DNA of 64,000 bases from positions 806,001 to 870,000 of the forward strand of contig CAVPVD010000010.1 in the NCBI GenBank assembly GCA_963709155.1, in the 5' to 3' direction. Below, in pieces: positions 26,736-35,718 of this stretch. The notes beneath the pieces are model-generated. The model saw only the letters and a program-made list of their open reading frames with translations, was not told the origin of the DNA and did no database searches. The first letter of the stretch is position 1. Each line of letters begins with the position of its first letter. A program made the translations under genes and the position numbers. This DNA comes from Bog-159 sp963709155. Its GTDB lineage: Bacteria; Acidobacteriota; Terriglobia; Bryobacterales; Bryobacteraceae.

Positions 26736-26790
26736 ATCTGTTACTATTCTTGGACATCGGAGGGTTGGAAAACAAGCGGGCCGCTGGAAA

Positions 26791-27057
26791 CACGATGGCT
26801 TTGGAAGCTCCGGCGCAATCCAGTGGGTTGTTACCGCGCAGGCTGAGCGCTGGGACGCTCCCTCACGGTCGCGGCTCGGTTGGTTGGCGGCTCGGTTGGT
26901 TCTGGTTGGCGGCTCGGTTGGTTGGCGGCTCGGTTGGTTGGCGGCTCGGTTGGTTGGCGGCTCGGTTGGTTGGCGGCTCGGTTGGTTGGCGAGCGGGGTT
27001 GAGCGGTGGGACGCTCCCTCACGGTCGCGGCTCGGTTGGCGGCTCAGCCGATTGGGA
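26791..27057 (+). repeat. composite intergenic repeat, copy D, with two cores and a 16-bp array
   Basis: Begins CACGATGGCTTTGGAAGCT as in copies A and E. The first core TGGGACGCTCCCTCACGGTC is at about 26850-26870, followed by a tandem array of GGCGGCTCGGTTGGTT (six units, 26886-26987, with a 6-bp insertion after the first). A second complete core (27003-27034) and the end CAGCCGATTGGGATC follow. It ends 5 bp from the TonB-receptor stop. It fills the 26736-27062 gap. Confidence 0.9.
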
Positions 27058-27062
27058 TCCCG

Positions 27063-30000
27063 CTAGAAACTGAATTTCATGGCGCACTGCACCAGGCGGG
27101 GGGCGGCGGCGCCGGCGATCTGGCCGAAGTTGGAACTGCCGATGTTGCCGTTCACCGCCGCCGGCCCGTCGAATTGCGCGTGGTTCCACACGTTGAACGC
27201 CTCCAGCCGGAGCTGCAGTGTGCGCGCCTCGGTGAAGTGGATGTTCTTCGCCAGCGCCATATCGAAGTTCGCGATGCCCGGACCGTAGAAGAAGCGGCGC
27301 GCGGCGGTGCCGAGTTGTCCCAGGGCGGGAAGACTAAACAGGGCCGTATTAAATGCCCGCTCTCCGTTACGGGGATTGCGATTCAGGTTTAGCGCCCCGG
27401 GCGTGTAATCGGGCGTATCCACACCATTGTTATTGATGCCGTTCGGAAGGGTGCCGAGCAGGGACGTATCGTCGTTATTCAACAGAGTGACCGGAAAACC
27501 GGTGCTGAACCGGGTGATCCCGGAGATTTCCCAGCCTCCCCGAATCGCATAACGATAGCTGGCCACGAAGTTGTGGGTCAGATCGAAGGCCGAGGGCGCG
27601 CGGTCGAGCGCCGGGTTCACCGGATTCACGGCCTCGGCCAGGCTCGACGACTGGTCGATCGACTTGCTGTAGGTATATCCGGCGAGGAATTCGAAGGGAC
27701 CCGCATAGTGGCGTACGGTGATTTCGAGCGCGTTATAGTTCGAGTTGCCGATGGTCTTCTGATAGCTGACGCCGCCGAACGAAGCTGGGAACGGTCCGCG
27801 CGTACCCTGGATGGTCCGGCCGGATGGAGTGGTGTAGACGCCGCTCTCGCCGAAGGGTCCGCAAGTGCCGGTTCCCGGCATCACATCCGCCAGTTGATTG
27901 AGACTCAGGCACAACGCCGGATTGCCCGGGTTGGCTTCTTCGACGACCAATAAATGATGGGCCTGCGCGCCTACGTAACCCAACCGCAGAAAGGTGTTTG
28001 CCGAGAATTGCCGCTCCAGCGACAAGGTGAAGTTCTCGGCATAGGGCGGCTGGTTCTGGCGATAGAAGGAAGGAATGCCCGTCAGAGGCAGATACATGGC
28101 CCAATCGACCTGGCGGTCCGGGTTCTGCGCGGAAGCTCCGAACGGCGGGAAGGGCAGGGGGAATCGCTGGCCGTTGTTCTGTCCGGTGGCCGCCGTAATG
28201 AATGGGGTTTCAAACAACGGCGGCGCCGGACTGGTGTAACTGTAACCATACGGCGGATTGGCGCTCATAATGCCCGCGGAGAGCCCTTCAAAGGCCGTAT
28301 AGAACATGCCGTAGCCCGCGCGCACGGTAGTTTTCGCGCCCGGCGACCAAGCCAGTCCGATGCGCGGCGCCAGGTTGGCATAGCGCGTGGGCGCGAGGGT
28401 GGAAGGAATGCCGGGATCGCCGGGGAAGACCAGGCCCGTGGGCGCACCCGGATAGACCACGGACTGCTCGCCCAGCACCAGCGTCTGCAACTGGTTGTAC
28501 TTCTCCCGCCAGGGCTCGATCACGTCCCAGCGCACGCCGTAGTTCAATGTCAGATTGGGCCGCAGCCGCCAGCTATCCTGCCCGTAAGCTCCGAAGTAGC
28601 GGGTCCGGTTGTAGAAGCTCTGCGAATCGGCCTGCGTGTAGCTCGATGGAATCCCCAGAAGGAAATCCGCGAAATCGACGCCGGTCTCGGAGCCCAGAAA
28701 ATCGAACGAGCCGTTAGATTGCGCATCCGGATTGGTATTCACCTGGTCGTAGTGCATGGCGGCGCCGAACTTGAAGCTGTGGCTGCCGCTCACGCGCGAC
28801 CCATCGTCGGACGCCTGGAAGGTGTTGTTCACCTGGCGCAGCCCGGTCGAATCCACGCCCAGGGTGAAATCGTTGAATGACACATTGGCGACGCCTTCGA
28901 TGGAGGGCACCAGCGGCACGATGCCCGGCGTCCCCATGCCTTCGACAAAACCTTGCGAGCTCAGGCTGGGTCCTACGCCGCCCGCGGGCTGGCCGGCGAT
29001 GTTCGCGTTGCGCAGGAAGCTCAGGTGAAATTCGTTGACGGTGTTGGCGCCGAATGTCTTCGTGGCGGACAAGCTGGCGAGCTGCGCCAGGCCGAAGTTC
29101 AGTGCATTGAAGCCGGGCAGGCTGGCGCCGCCTTGCGCGGTGGGATAAGGATTATTCAGCTTGTAATTGTCCGCGAAATAGTATGCCGATAACATGCCCC
29201 AGCGGGAGTCGCCATCCAGGCGGAGAGCGCCTTTGTCGTCACGTAGGTTTTCGTCATACGCGGCCGTGGAGAACTGATCCGCGCCGGCGTTCGGCTGTTG
29301 GATAAACGGCAGCAGGTTGCGCGCGGGAGCGGACCAGGCGCGTTGGGGAACGATCGCGTTGGGAAAAACGCATTGCGCGGCGTTCGTACAGCCGGGCGTA
29401 TAGTAGGGCTCGCCCGGCGACACGCCATATCCCAGCTTTTCCGACAGGGTGTTGGCCCAGTATTGGCCATTCACCGCGCCGGTCAACTGGCTGGCCTGAT
29501 CCTGCAGGTTGCCCGAGCGGTCGGCGAGCGAGGGGACGCGGATGAGTCCGGTGTCCACGCCTTGAGTCATGCGGGTGCCCTGGTAGTCGGCGAAGAAAAA
29601 AAGGCGGTCGCGGCGGATGGGACCGCCCAGCGTCGCGCCGAACTGATTCTGATCGAAGCGCGCGCGGTCCGCCGAGAAGAAGTTGCGGGCGTCGAGCTCG
29701 GTATTGCGCAGAAACTCGAACAGGCCGCCGTGCAAGGCATTCGTGCCGGACCTGGTGACCACCAGGATCTGTCCGCCGCTGTAATCGCCGTACTCGGCAT
29801 TGAAGTTGCTGGTGAGGATGCGCAACTCGGCGATCGAATCCAGGTTCGGCACAACTGCCGTTCCCATATTGACCGTCTCTTCGACGTTGCTGCCGTTCAC
29901 CACGAAGCCATTGGCGGTTTCGCGCTGTCCGCTGACAGAGAGGTTGCCCGGATTCAGGCCTCCGGAAGGCGGCGTGCTTGTGACGCCCGCCATCAGGACC

Positions 30001-30503
30001 GCATTCGGCTGCTGCGAACTGGAAGGAATCACGCCGGGCTGCAGCGCCAGCAGATCCGTGAAGCTGCGGCCGTTCAGCGGCACCGAGCGGGTGGTGGCGC
30101 CGGAAAGAGTTTCACCGGCTTGTGTGCCGGTGGGATCCGGCCCTACGCCATCGCCAGTTATTGTCAGGGCCTCGTTTTGGCGGTCAAGCTGAAGGGTGAT
30201 TTCGAGGCGCAGCGGCGTACCGGTTATTTCGAATGCGCGCGCAAAGGGTTGAAAGTTGGTTTGATGAATCGCCATGCTATAGAGGCCGGCGGGAAGTTCG
30301 GGGAAGGCGTAGGAGCCATCGCTGGAGGTAACCGCGCTTTGCCCGGAGCCTGTGGCGATCGCCCGAATGACAACGGTCACGGCGGGCATGGCAGCTCCGC
30401 TGGGGTCCGTGACGACGCCGGTGAGCATGGCGCCATCCGAGCGGGCAGAGGCGCAACAGGCGAGAGCGGCAAGCAGCAGCAGGCGGGTGGTTGTAGGAGG
30501 CAT
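27063..30503 (-). CDS. TonB-dependent receptor, Oar-like, with carboxypeptidase-regulatory N-domain
   Basis: 1146 residues from ATG30503; the frame opens earlier only at a TTG. The signal peptide is at about 1-22. A CarboxypepD_reg/DUF4480-type beta-sandwich follows (about 24-110, LTGVVTDPSGAAMPAVTVVI). The plug domain (about 125-260) has SVPLNGRSFTDLLALQPGV and the SxxNAxYGxxxGGxxxxxTxSGTN-like motif, and the outer-membrane barrel runs from about 265 to the terminal Phe (AMKFSF). Acidobacteria carry many of these; they import polymers or signals with TonB energy. A long spacer and Ig-like N-domain distinguish it from siderophore receptors. The substrate is unknown. Confidence 0.92.
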   Translation of the reverse strand: MPPTTTRLLLLAALACCASARSDGAMLTGVVTDPSGAAMPAVTVVIRAIATGSGQSAVTSSDGSYAFPELPAGLYSMAIHQTNFQPFARAFEITGTPLRLEITLQLDRQNEALTITGDGVGPDPTGTQAGETLSGATTRSVPLNGRSFTDLLALQPGVIPSSSQQPNAVLMAGVTSTPPSGGLNPGNLSVSGQRETANGFVVNGSNVEETVNMGTAVVPNLDSIAELRILTSNFNAEYGDYSGGQILVVTRSGTNALHGGLFEFLRNTELDARNFFSADRARFDQNQFGATLGGPIRRDRLFFFADYQGTRMTQGVDTGLIRVPSLADRSGNLQDQASQLTGAVNGQYWANTLSEKLGYGVSPGEPYYTPGCTNAAQCVFPNAIVPQRAWSAPARNLLPFIQQPNAGADQFSTAAYDENLRDDKGALRLDGDSRWGMLSAYYFADNYKLNNPYPTAQGGASLPGFNALNFGLAQLASLSATKTFGANTVNEFHLSFLRNANIAGQPAGGVGPSLSSQGFVEGMGTPGIVPLVPSIEGVANVSFNDFTLGVDSTGLRQVNNTFQASDDGSRVSGSHSFKFGAAMHYDQVNTNPDAQSNGSFDFLGSETGVDFADFLLGIPSSYTQADSQSFYNRTRYFGAYGQDSWRLRPNLTLNYGVRWDVIEPWREKYNQLQTLVLGEQSVVYPGAPTGLVFPGDPGIPSTLAPTRYANLAPRIGLAWSPGAKTTVRAGYGMFYTAFEGLSAGIMSANPPYGYSYTSPAPPLFETPFITAATGQNNGQRFPLPFPPFGASAQNPDRQVDWAMYLPLTGIPSFYRQNQPPYAENFTLSLERQFSANTFLRLGYVGAQAHHLLVVEEANPGNPALCLSLNQLADVMPGTGTCGPFGESGVYTTPSGRTIQGTRGPFPASFGGVSYQKTIGNSNYNALEITVRHYAGPFEFLAGYTYSKSIDQSSSLAEAVNPVNPALDRAPSAFDLTHNFVASYRYAIRGGWEISGITRFSTGFPVTLLNNDDTSLLGTLPNGINNNGVDTPDYTPGALNLNRNPRNGERAFNTALFSLPALGQLGTAARRFFYGPGIANFDMALAKNIHFTEARTLQLRLEAFNVWNHAQFDGPAAVNGNIGSSNFGQIAGAAAPRLVQCAMKFSF

Positions 30504-30521
30504 GCGTTCGAAGACATTCTC

Positions 30522-30538
30522 TTGCAACTCAGTTGCAA
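30522..30538. promoter_or_regulatory. 17-bp palindrome upstream of the TonB receptor
   Basis: TTGCAACT-C-AGTTGCAA: perfect 8-bp arms around one base, 19 bp upstream of the receptor start. A related half site, GAGTTGCAG, lies at 30594-30602, and TTGCG/CGCAA half sites lie between. The spacing suits an operator for a dimeric regulator. Confidence 0.5.
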
Positions 30539-30700
30539 TTCAAAATCATGATGGATGCTATGGTCTTTGCGCAGGAAGTGCAATTACGCAAATGAGTTGC
30601 AGAAGGGCGATTTGGAGATATGCGGGGAACCGTTGGGCCAATATGCCCGCGCCTGGGTTTAATCACCCACGCTGGGGCAAGCGTCCACGCCTCGCACGGG

Positions 30701-31144
30701 TTAGACGCTGGCTCCGCCCATGCGGACCGCTTCGGCAATTCTAGAGGGAATTTTGACGCATTTGGACCAATAGGCGATCAGTTGGGCCGCCTTGTCGAAG
30801 ATCTCGTCCAAGTGGACTGGCTTACAAATATAAGAGTTGGCGCCTGCACGGTAGCACCGTTCAATGTCCGCGGGATCGCTCGATCCCGATAGGACCACTA
30901 TGGGAAGGTGCCGGAATTCGTCTTGCCGCTTGAGGTGTTCGAGCACCTCAAAGCCGCTGAGGCGGGGAAGGTTCAGATCGAGAAGCACGAGGTCGCACCG
31001 AAGCGAGTTCCGGCTCAAATACTCGACCGCCTCCACGCCGTCTTTGAGCAGCACAACCTGCATCGGCACTCCCGTTTCGCGGAGAGCCATCTGCAATAAC
31101 TGCGCTTCGGCCGGATTATCTTCGACTACAGCGATTCGGAGCAT
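30701..31144 (-). CDS. single-domain response regulator (Rcp1/CheY-like)
   Basis: 147 residues, one receiver domain only. Acidic pocket VVEDN (about 6-10), phospho-acceptor Asp56 in VLLDLNLPRLSG, switch Ser/Thr in VVLSGSSD (about 84) and the conserved Lys in CKPVHLDE (about 112). The long alpha4-beta5 region and the phrase LNLPRLSGFEVLEHLK fit the Rcp1-type regulators that pair with PAS/phytochrome-like kinases. It is 29 bp downstream of the CheB/CheR histidine kinase and is its obvious partner. Confidence 0.92.
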   Translation of the reverse strand: MLRIAVVEDNPAEAQLLQMALRETGVPMQVVLLKDGVEAVEYLSRNSLRCDLVLLDLNLPRLSGFEVLEHLKRQDEFRHLPIVVLSGSSDPADIERCYRAGANSYICKPVHLDEIFDKAAQLIAYWSKCVKIPSRIAEAVRMGGASV

Positions 31145-31173
31145 TGGGTCCAGGCTGATTTATTAAGCTGATT

Positions 31174-34100
31174 TCATCCTATGCCTTTTTGCCGCGCCTT
31201 AGGTACGGTGAAGTGGAACGTGGAGCCGCTGTTAGGTACGGATTCCACCCAAATGCGTCCGCCGCGGCGTTCGACGATTTTCTTGCAAATCGCCAATCCG
31301 ACCCCCGTGCCGGGGTAATCGTGACCATGTAGCCGTTTGAAAACGGAGAAGATCTGGTCCGCGTACTGCATGTCGATTCCGAGACCGTTATCCCGTACGG
31401 AAAAGACCCACTCGGGTCCCGCTTCACGCGCCGAGATGTGAATCCGCGGCGGATCCGCACTGCGATATTTGATCGCATTGCCGATCAGGTTTTGGAGGAG
31501 TTGCAGAAACTGGGTTTCATCCATGTAAACCGTCGGGAGCGGATCGAAGGTGATCCTGGCATCGCTACTTTGAATGGCCAGTTGCAGATTCAGCAAGGCG
31601 CTCGACAGGACCGCCGCGACATCCACCGGCGCGAGTTTCAGATCGGCGCGTACCACCTGCGAGTAACCGAGCAGGTCCAGCAGCAAGTGCCGCATGCGGT
31701 CCGCCGCCGAGAGGATGAAGCCCATGTGCGGTTCGGCGTCCGGTCCCAGTCTGTCCTTAAAATCCCGTTTCAGAAGTTCCAGATAGCTGGTGATGGTGCG
31801 CAGCGGTTCCTGCAGGTCGTGGGATGCGGCAAAAGCAAACTGTTGGAGGTCGAGGTTGGCCCGGCGCAGGCGTTGTTCATCGTGCCTTCGTTCGGTGACG
31901 TCGCGAAGGTTGACCTGAATGAAAGACTTTTCCCGCACGGTATAACGATTGGCTACGATCTCCACGATGAGTTCCCGGCCGTCCCGACCGCGCATCGGCA
32001 CAGAATCGTATCGGGCGGTACCTTTTTCGATCGTGTCGGGAACCAGCCGGTCCATCTCCTCCCGATCGAGAAAAGGCGGGATATCGCGGAACGGCTTGTT
32101 CAACAGATCCGCCAGCGGATATCTGGAGATCTCTAGAAAGAACGGATTTACGTCCGCGACGGTTCCGGATGGAGAGTTCAAGACGATGATGCCGTCCTTG
32201 GCCGATTCAAAAATGCGCCGGTACTGTATCTCGGCGGACTCCTGCCGGTCGGTGACGTCCTCGATCGCGAGCAGCAGGGTGAAGTTTGAATCGGCGGCCG
32301 CGATCCGGCGGGCGTTTAGCCGCATGACTTTTTTCCCGACGCCCGGAAAGTCATGAGAGACTTCGAAATCGCGAAAGGGGACATCGCGAACCAGCGCCTG
32401 CTCCAGCAGGCGGCGCAGTTCTGGAATGTCCCATTGCCCATTGTCCAAATCGTAAATGGGCTGCTCCAAGGTGTCTTCGGGACGGCCGCCGAAGGTTTTG
32501 TAGAACGCGCCGGTGGCGCGCTTCACACGGAAGTTGCTGTCGAGGACCAACAGGGGATGCTGGACACTCTCCACGATGCCATCGGCGAAGCGGAGCGCCT
32601 GCTCCGCGCGTTCGAGGGCGCGCGTGGCATCGTCGATATCGATGAGCGTCATGACGGCGCCCTCGATTCTTTCATCGATGGTGCGATAGGGCCGGATGAA
32701 CAGATTGAACCATCGGTCTTCGCGGTCCTGCACCCGCTTCTGCTGGACGGCGAGGGTCTGCAGGGTCTCAAGCAGCAATTGGCCGAGGTCCGGGATGCGG
32801 AGGGTGTGGTGAATATCCCCGATGAGACGGCCGATATCGGCGGGCACCAGCCCAAACTGGCGTCCGGCGGCCGGCGTGAAGCGCCGCAGCCGCAGGTCCA
32901 TGCCGACCATCACGATCGGAATTGTGGCCGCGCTCAGGATGTTGCTCAGATCGTTGCTGGCGAGGGAGAGTTCGCGGTTCCGATTTTGCAGCTCATCGTT
33001 CACCGTGGTCAGTTCCTCATTGGCGGACTGCAACTGTTCCTTGGCGGTTCTGAGCTCTTCGTTGGTGCTTTGCAGTTCCTCATTGATGGAGCGCGCTTCC
33101 TCGTTGGCGGCGCGCAGTTCCTCGGTAACGGCGTCGTGTTGCTCGACGATCTTGCGCAGGTAATCCTTAGTTTGGCCTAGCTCGCGCTGCGCGTAGCTGA
33201 GCTCCAACTCCGCGGCGCCGGCCTCGCGGGCGCCGTCCGCGGAGGGAATGGCGCGGGCATGCTGGGACTGGTCTTCGAACAGCACCAGGCAGGTGCGCGC
33301 ATCGTCGGAGAGCGGCACCACGCTAAGATTGACCTCGCGGGTTTCGCCGTCATGATGTACGCGAATGCCGCTTTCGTGGATGGGCTGCTTCTGCTCCAGG
33401 GCCGCGGCCACCGATCTGCGCAGCGGCGTCAGCAACTCTTCGCGCGCCGCGCGCAGCAGGTTCACACGGCCTTCCACCGGGATATGCTCCAGGTAGAAGC
33501 CGATTTGACCGTGGACTTCGAGGATTTGGAGATCTTCGCCCACCAGCACACCCGCGGGCGCATACAAATCCCGTAAGATGCGGGCCGCGCGGGCCTCGAG
33601 ATCCACCAGGGTGGGCATGGGCAGCGGCGATCTGGCCAATGCACCGGCAGGCAGAGGCTCCGTTCCGCGCGCCGGCGGCCGGAGTTCCATGGCCAAATGC
33701 GCCGGCACCGGCCGCTTCAGGAAGATCTTATTCTCGTGATCGAAAACGCCAAACAGATCGGTGCGAGCGCCGACGGTCTCCGCCGTGCCCAGAACCAGCA
33801 GGCCCGCCGGCTTCAGGCTGTAATGCAAAGACGGCAGCACGCGCTGCTGCAGACCGGCGGCAAAATAGATGAACACGTTCCGGCAGCTCACCATGTCCAA
33901 TTGCGAAAATGGCGGGTCGCTGGTGAGGTCGTGCCGCGCAAAGACGCAGCAGTCGCGAATCTGTTGCTTGATGCGAAACCCGGAATCGACGCGCGCAAAG
34001 AACCGTTGTAAACGCTCGGGCGGAACATCCTCTCCGGCCTTCTCCGTGTAGATGCCGGAGCGCGCCCTGTCAATCGCCGTATCGCTGATGTCCGTCCCAA

Positions 34101-35148
34101 ACACCTGGACCGGGAAACTCTTGCCGGATTTCTGCAGGACCTCGAAGGCCACGATGGCGATAGAATAGGCCTCCTCTCCGGTGGCACAGCCCGGCACCCA
34201 GATGCGGAACGGGTCATCGCCGTTCCGTTGGAGCAGGTAGTCCTGAATCGCCCTCGCAAGCGCCTCGAACATCTCGGGCTCACGGAAAAACGAGGTTACG
34301 CTGATCAATATGTCATGGTATAACTCGTGGACCTCGGCCGCATGACTATCCAGGTACTTCAAGTATTCGCGCAAGGTAGCGAGATGGTTCACCACGAGGC
34401 GGCGCCCTAACCGTCTGCGTATGGTGCTCTGCTTGTACTGGCTGAAGTCGACTCGCGTCGCGGCTCGCAGACGGTCGAGTATCTGGCGGAATTCGCCATC
34501 CTGTTCGGCGTCGCCGAGCGGCTCTTCCAACTGTTGCAATGGCACCGTTAAATAGGGATGGGAATCGATTTTGGCCAGCTCTTCCGCGATGCGGCTGGGC
34601 GGGAGCACAAAATCGACGGCCCCTGTGCCGACGGCGCTGTGGGGCATGCCGCCGTATTTGGCGGATCGCTCATCCTGGGCGAATGTGGTTCCGCAGCGGG
34701 TCTTGATGGCCCTGATCCCCTGCGCTCCGTCGGAAGCCGATCCGGAAAGGATGACGCCAATAGCGCCTCCGCCCCGGTCTGCTGCGAGGGACTCAAGGAA
34801 GACGTCCACCGGATAGTTGGGCCGGGGGCTCGCCGGGCGGGGCGCTAAGTGCAGGACTCCGTCCCGAATTACCATAACTGTGTTCGGAGGGATCACATAC
34901 ACATGCTCCGGCTCTACGAGTTGCCCCTCGCCCGCCTGGATTACCGGCATGCCGGTGCCGCGCGAGAGGATTTCGGCGAGTTGGCTTTCATGGTGGGGTT
35001 CCAGGTGCTGGACAATCACAAACCCCATCCCCGTGTGGGGCGGCAGCGCGGCCAGCAGGTCCAGTAACGCCTCGAGACCGCCGGCCGAGGCACCGACTCC
35101 GACTATGTGAAACTGGCTCGCCGGCCGGTTTGATTCGGAATTGTCCAT
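31174..35148 (-). CDS. CheB-CheR-PAS-histidine kinase fusion
   Basis: 1324 residues. Domains: CheB methylesterase (about 12-195; GVGASAGGLEA with Ser22, VQHLEPHHES with His48, SGSASDGAQG with Asp139); CheR methyltransferase (about 220-490; PGCATGEEAYSIAI binds SAM); long Glu-rich coiled coil (about 640-740, repeats of NEELxSxNEEL); three PAS-like regions (about 745-1100); HisKA with the phospho-His in SHDLQEPLR; HATPase_c (NLIGNAIKY, DNGLGID, GTGVGLAICKK). It has no receiver or CheB N-terminal regulatory domain. It probably senses a signal through PAS and passes phosphate to the adjacent receiver; the methylesterase/methyltransferase pair in the same chain suggests adaptation by methylation without separate chemoreceptors (inference). 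Confidence 0.93.
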   Translation of the reverse strand: MDNSESNRPASQFHIVGVGASAGGLEALLDLLAALPPHTGMGFVIVQHLEPHHESQLAEILSRGTGMPVIQAGEGQLVEPEHVYVIPPNTVMVIRDGVLHLAPRPASPRPNYPVDVFLESLAADRGGGAIGVILSGSASDGAQGIRAIKTRCGTTFAQDERSAKYGGMPHSAVGTGAVDFVLPPSRIAEELAKIDSHPYLTVPLQQLEEPLGDAEQDGEFRQILDRLRAATRVDFSQYKQSTIRRRLGRRLVVNHLATLREYLKYLDSHAAEVHELYHDILISVTSFFREPEMFEALARAIQDYLLQRNGDDPFRIWVPGCATGEEAYSIAIVAFEVLQKSGKSFPVQVFGTDISDTAIDRARSGIYTEKAGEDVPPERLQRFFARVDSGFRIKQQIRDCCVFARHDLTSDPPFSQLDMVSCRNVFIYFAAGLQQRVLPSLHYSLKPAGLLVLGTAETVGARTDLFGVFDHENKIFLKRPVPAHLAMELRPPARGTEPLPAGALARSPLPMPTLVDLEARAARILRDLYAPAGVLVGEDLQILEVHGQIGFYLEHIPVEGRVNLLRAAREELLTPLRRSVAAALEQKQPIHESGIRVHHDGETREVNLSVVPLSDDARTCLVLFEDQSQHARAIPSADGAREAGAAELELSYAQRELGQTKDYLRKIVEQHDAVTEELRAANEEARSINEELQSTNEELRTAKEQLQSANEELTTVNDELQNRNRELSLASNDLSNILSAATIPIVMVGMDLRLRRFTPAAGRQFGLVPADIGRLIGDIHHTLRIPDLGQLLLETLQTLAVQQKRVQDREDRWFNLFIRPYRTIDERIEGAVMTLIDIDDATRALERAEQALRFADGIVESVQHPLLVLDSNFRVKRATGAFYKTFGGRPEDTLEQPIYDLDNGQWDIPELRRLLEQALVRDVPFRDFEVSHDFPGVGKKVMRLNARRIAAADSNFTLLLAIEDVTDRQESAEIQYRRIFESAKDGIIVLNSPSGTVADVNPFFLEISRYPLADLLNKPFRDIPPFLDREEMDRLVPDTIEKGTARYDSVPMRGRDGRELIVEIVANRYTVREKSFIQVNLRDVTERRHDEQRLRRANLDLQQFAFAASHDLQEPLRTITSYLELLKRDFKDRLGPDAEPHMGFILSAADRMRHLLLDLLGYSQVVRADLKLAPVDVAAVLSSALLNLQLAIQSSDARITFDPLPTVYMDETQFLQLLQNLIGNAIKYRSADPPRIHISAREAGPEWVFSVRDNGLGIDMQYADQIFSVFKRLHGHDYPGTGVGLAICKKIVERRGGRIWVESVPNSGSTFHFTVPKARQKGIG

Positions 35149-35370
35149 GGGTGAATTCCCGGTGTCAAACGATACTTTTCAGGAATGTTTTCCGCTTTAA
35201 CTGTTAAGTCTATTCTAGCGCGGGCGAAGACAGGCCATCCCGAGGGCTACCTACCCCGGTGCGCCATAAATGTGGAAGGGATGCGGGTTTTTTGGTCCCC
35301 ATTTATCGAGCGTATATTTTGCGCTCGGTTAGGAGAAGCGTACGCATGTCTGAAACCGGATTGTGGAAGA

Positions 35371-35687
35371 ACCCATGGACAGGCGCCGTACAACATGGGC
35401 ACGCCATGGCAGCAGACGATGGGTTTGGAAGCTGCGGCGACGATCCGGTACGTCGTTGCCGAGTTGCTTGAGGCTCAAGAGTTTTAATGGGAGACGGGTG
35501 GGACGCTCCCTAACGGTCGCGGCTCGGATTGGCGGCGCGGACGATTGGCGGCGCGGACGATTGGCGGCGCGGACGATTGGCGGCGCGGACGATTGGCGGC
35601 GCGGTCGATTGGCGGCGCGGACGATTGGCGGCTCGGACGGTTGGCGGCTCAGCCGATTGCCACTTTCATGTCGCGCTTAACCCTACC
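35371..35687 (+). repeat. composite intergenic repeat, copy E
   Basis: The 570-bp gap 35149-35718 holds this element in its second half; 35149-35370 shows nothing I can name. Starts CCCATGGACAGGCGCCGTAC, then the GGGACGCTCCCTAACGGTC core, a 16-bp tandem array (35531-35658), and the 3' end TTTCATGTCGCGCTTAACCC, identical to copy B. The CCA-transferase frame stays open through it, but the gene start is placed downstream. Confidence 0.9.
35531..35658 (+). repeat. tandem array, 8 units of 16 bp (GGCGGCGCGGACGATT)
   Basis: Eight units; units 1-4 and 6 are identical, the fifth has GGTCGATT, the seventh GGCGGCTCGGACGGTT and the last GGCGGCTCAGCCGATT, drifting toward the unit type of copy A. Confidence 0.95.
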
Positions 35688-35706
35688 CGCACCAACGGCA
35701 CTCGCT

Positions 35707-35712
35707 TATATT
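35707..35712 (+). promoter_or_regulatory. -10-like TATATT, 6 nt before the TTG start of cca
   Basis: Order TATATT, AGGTAC, TTG35719. The same 6-nt spacing is seen at uvrB and other genes here and supports the TTG start. Confidence 0.5.
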
Positions 35713-35718
35713 AGGTAC

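Noticed and set aside
35363..35714. Open frames over copy E, including the in-frame ATG of the CCA gene
   Set aside because: The residues derive from repeat units; the CCA gene is better started at TTG35719 behind TATATT.
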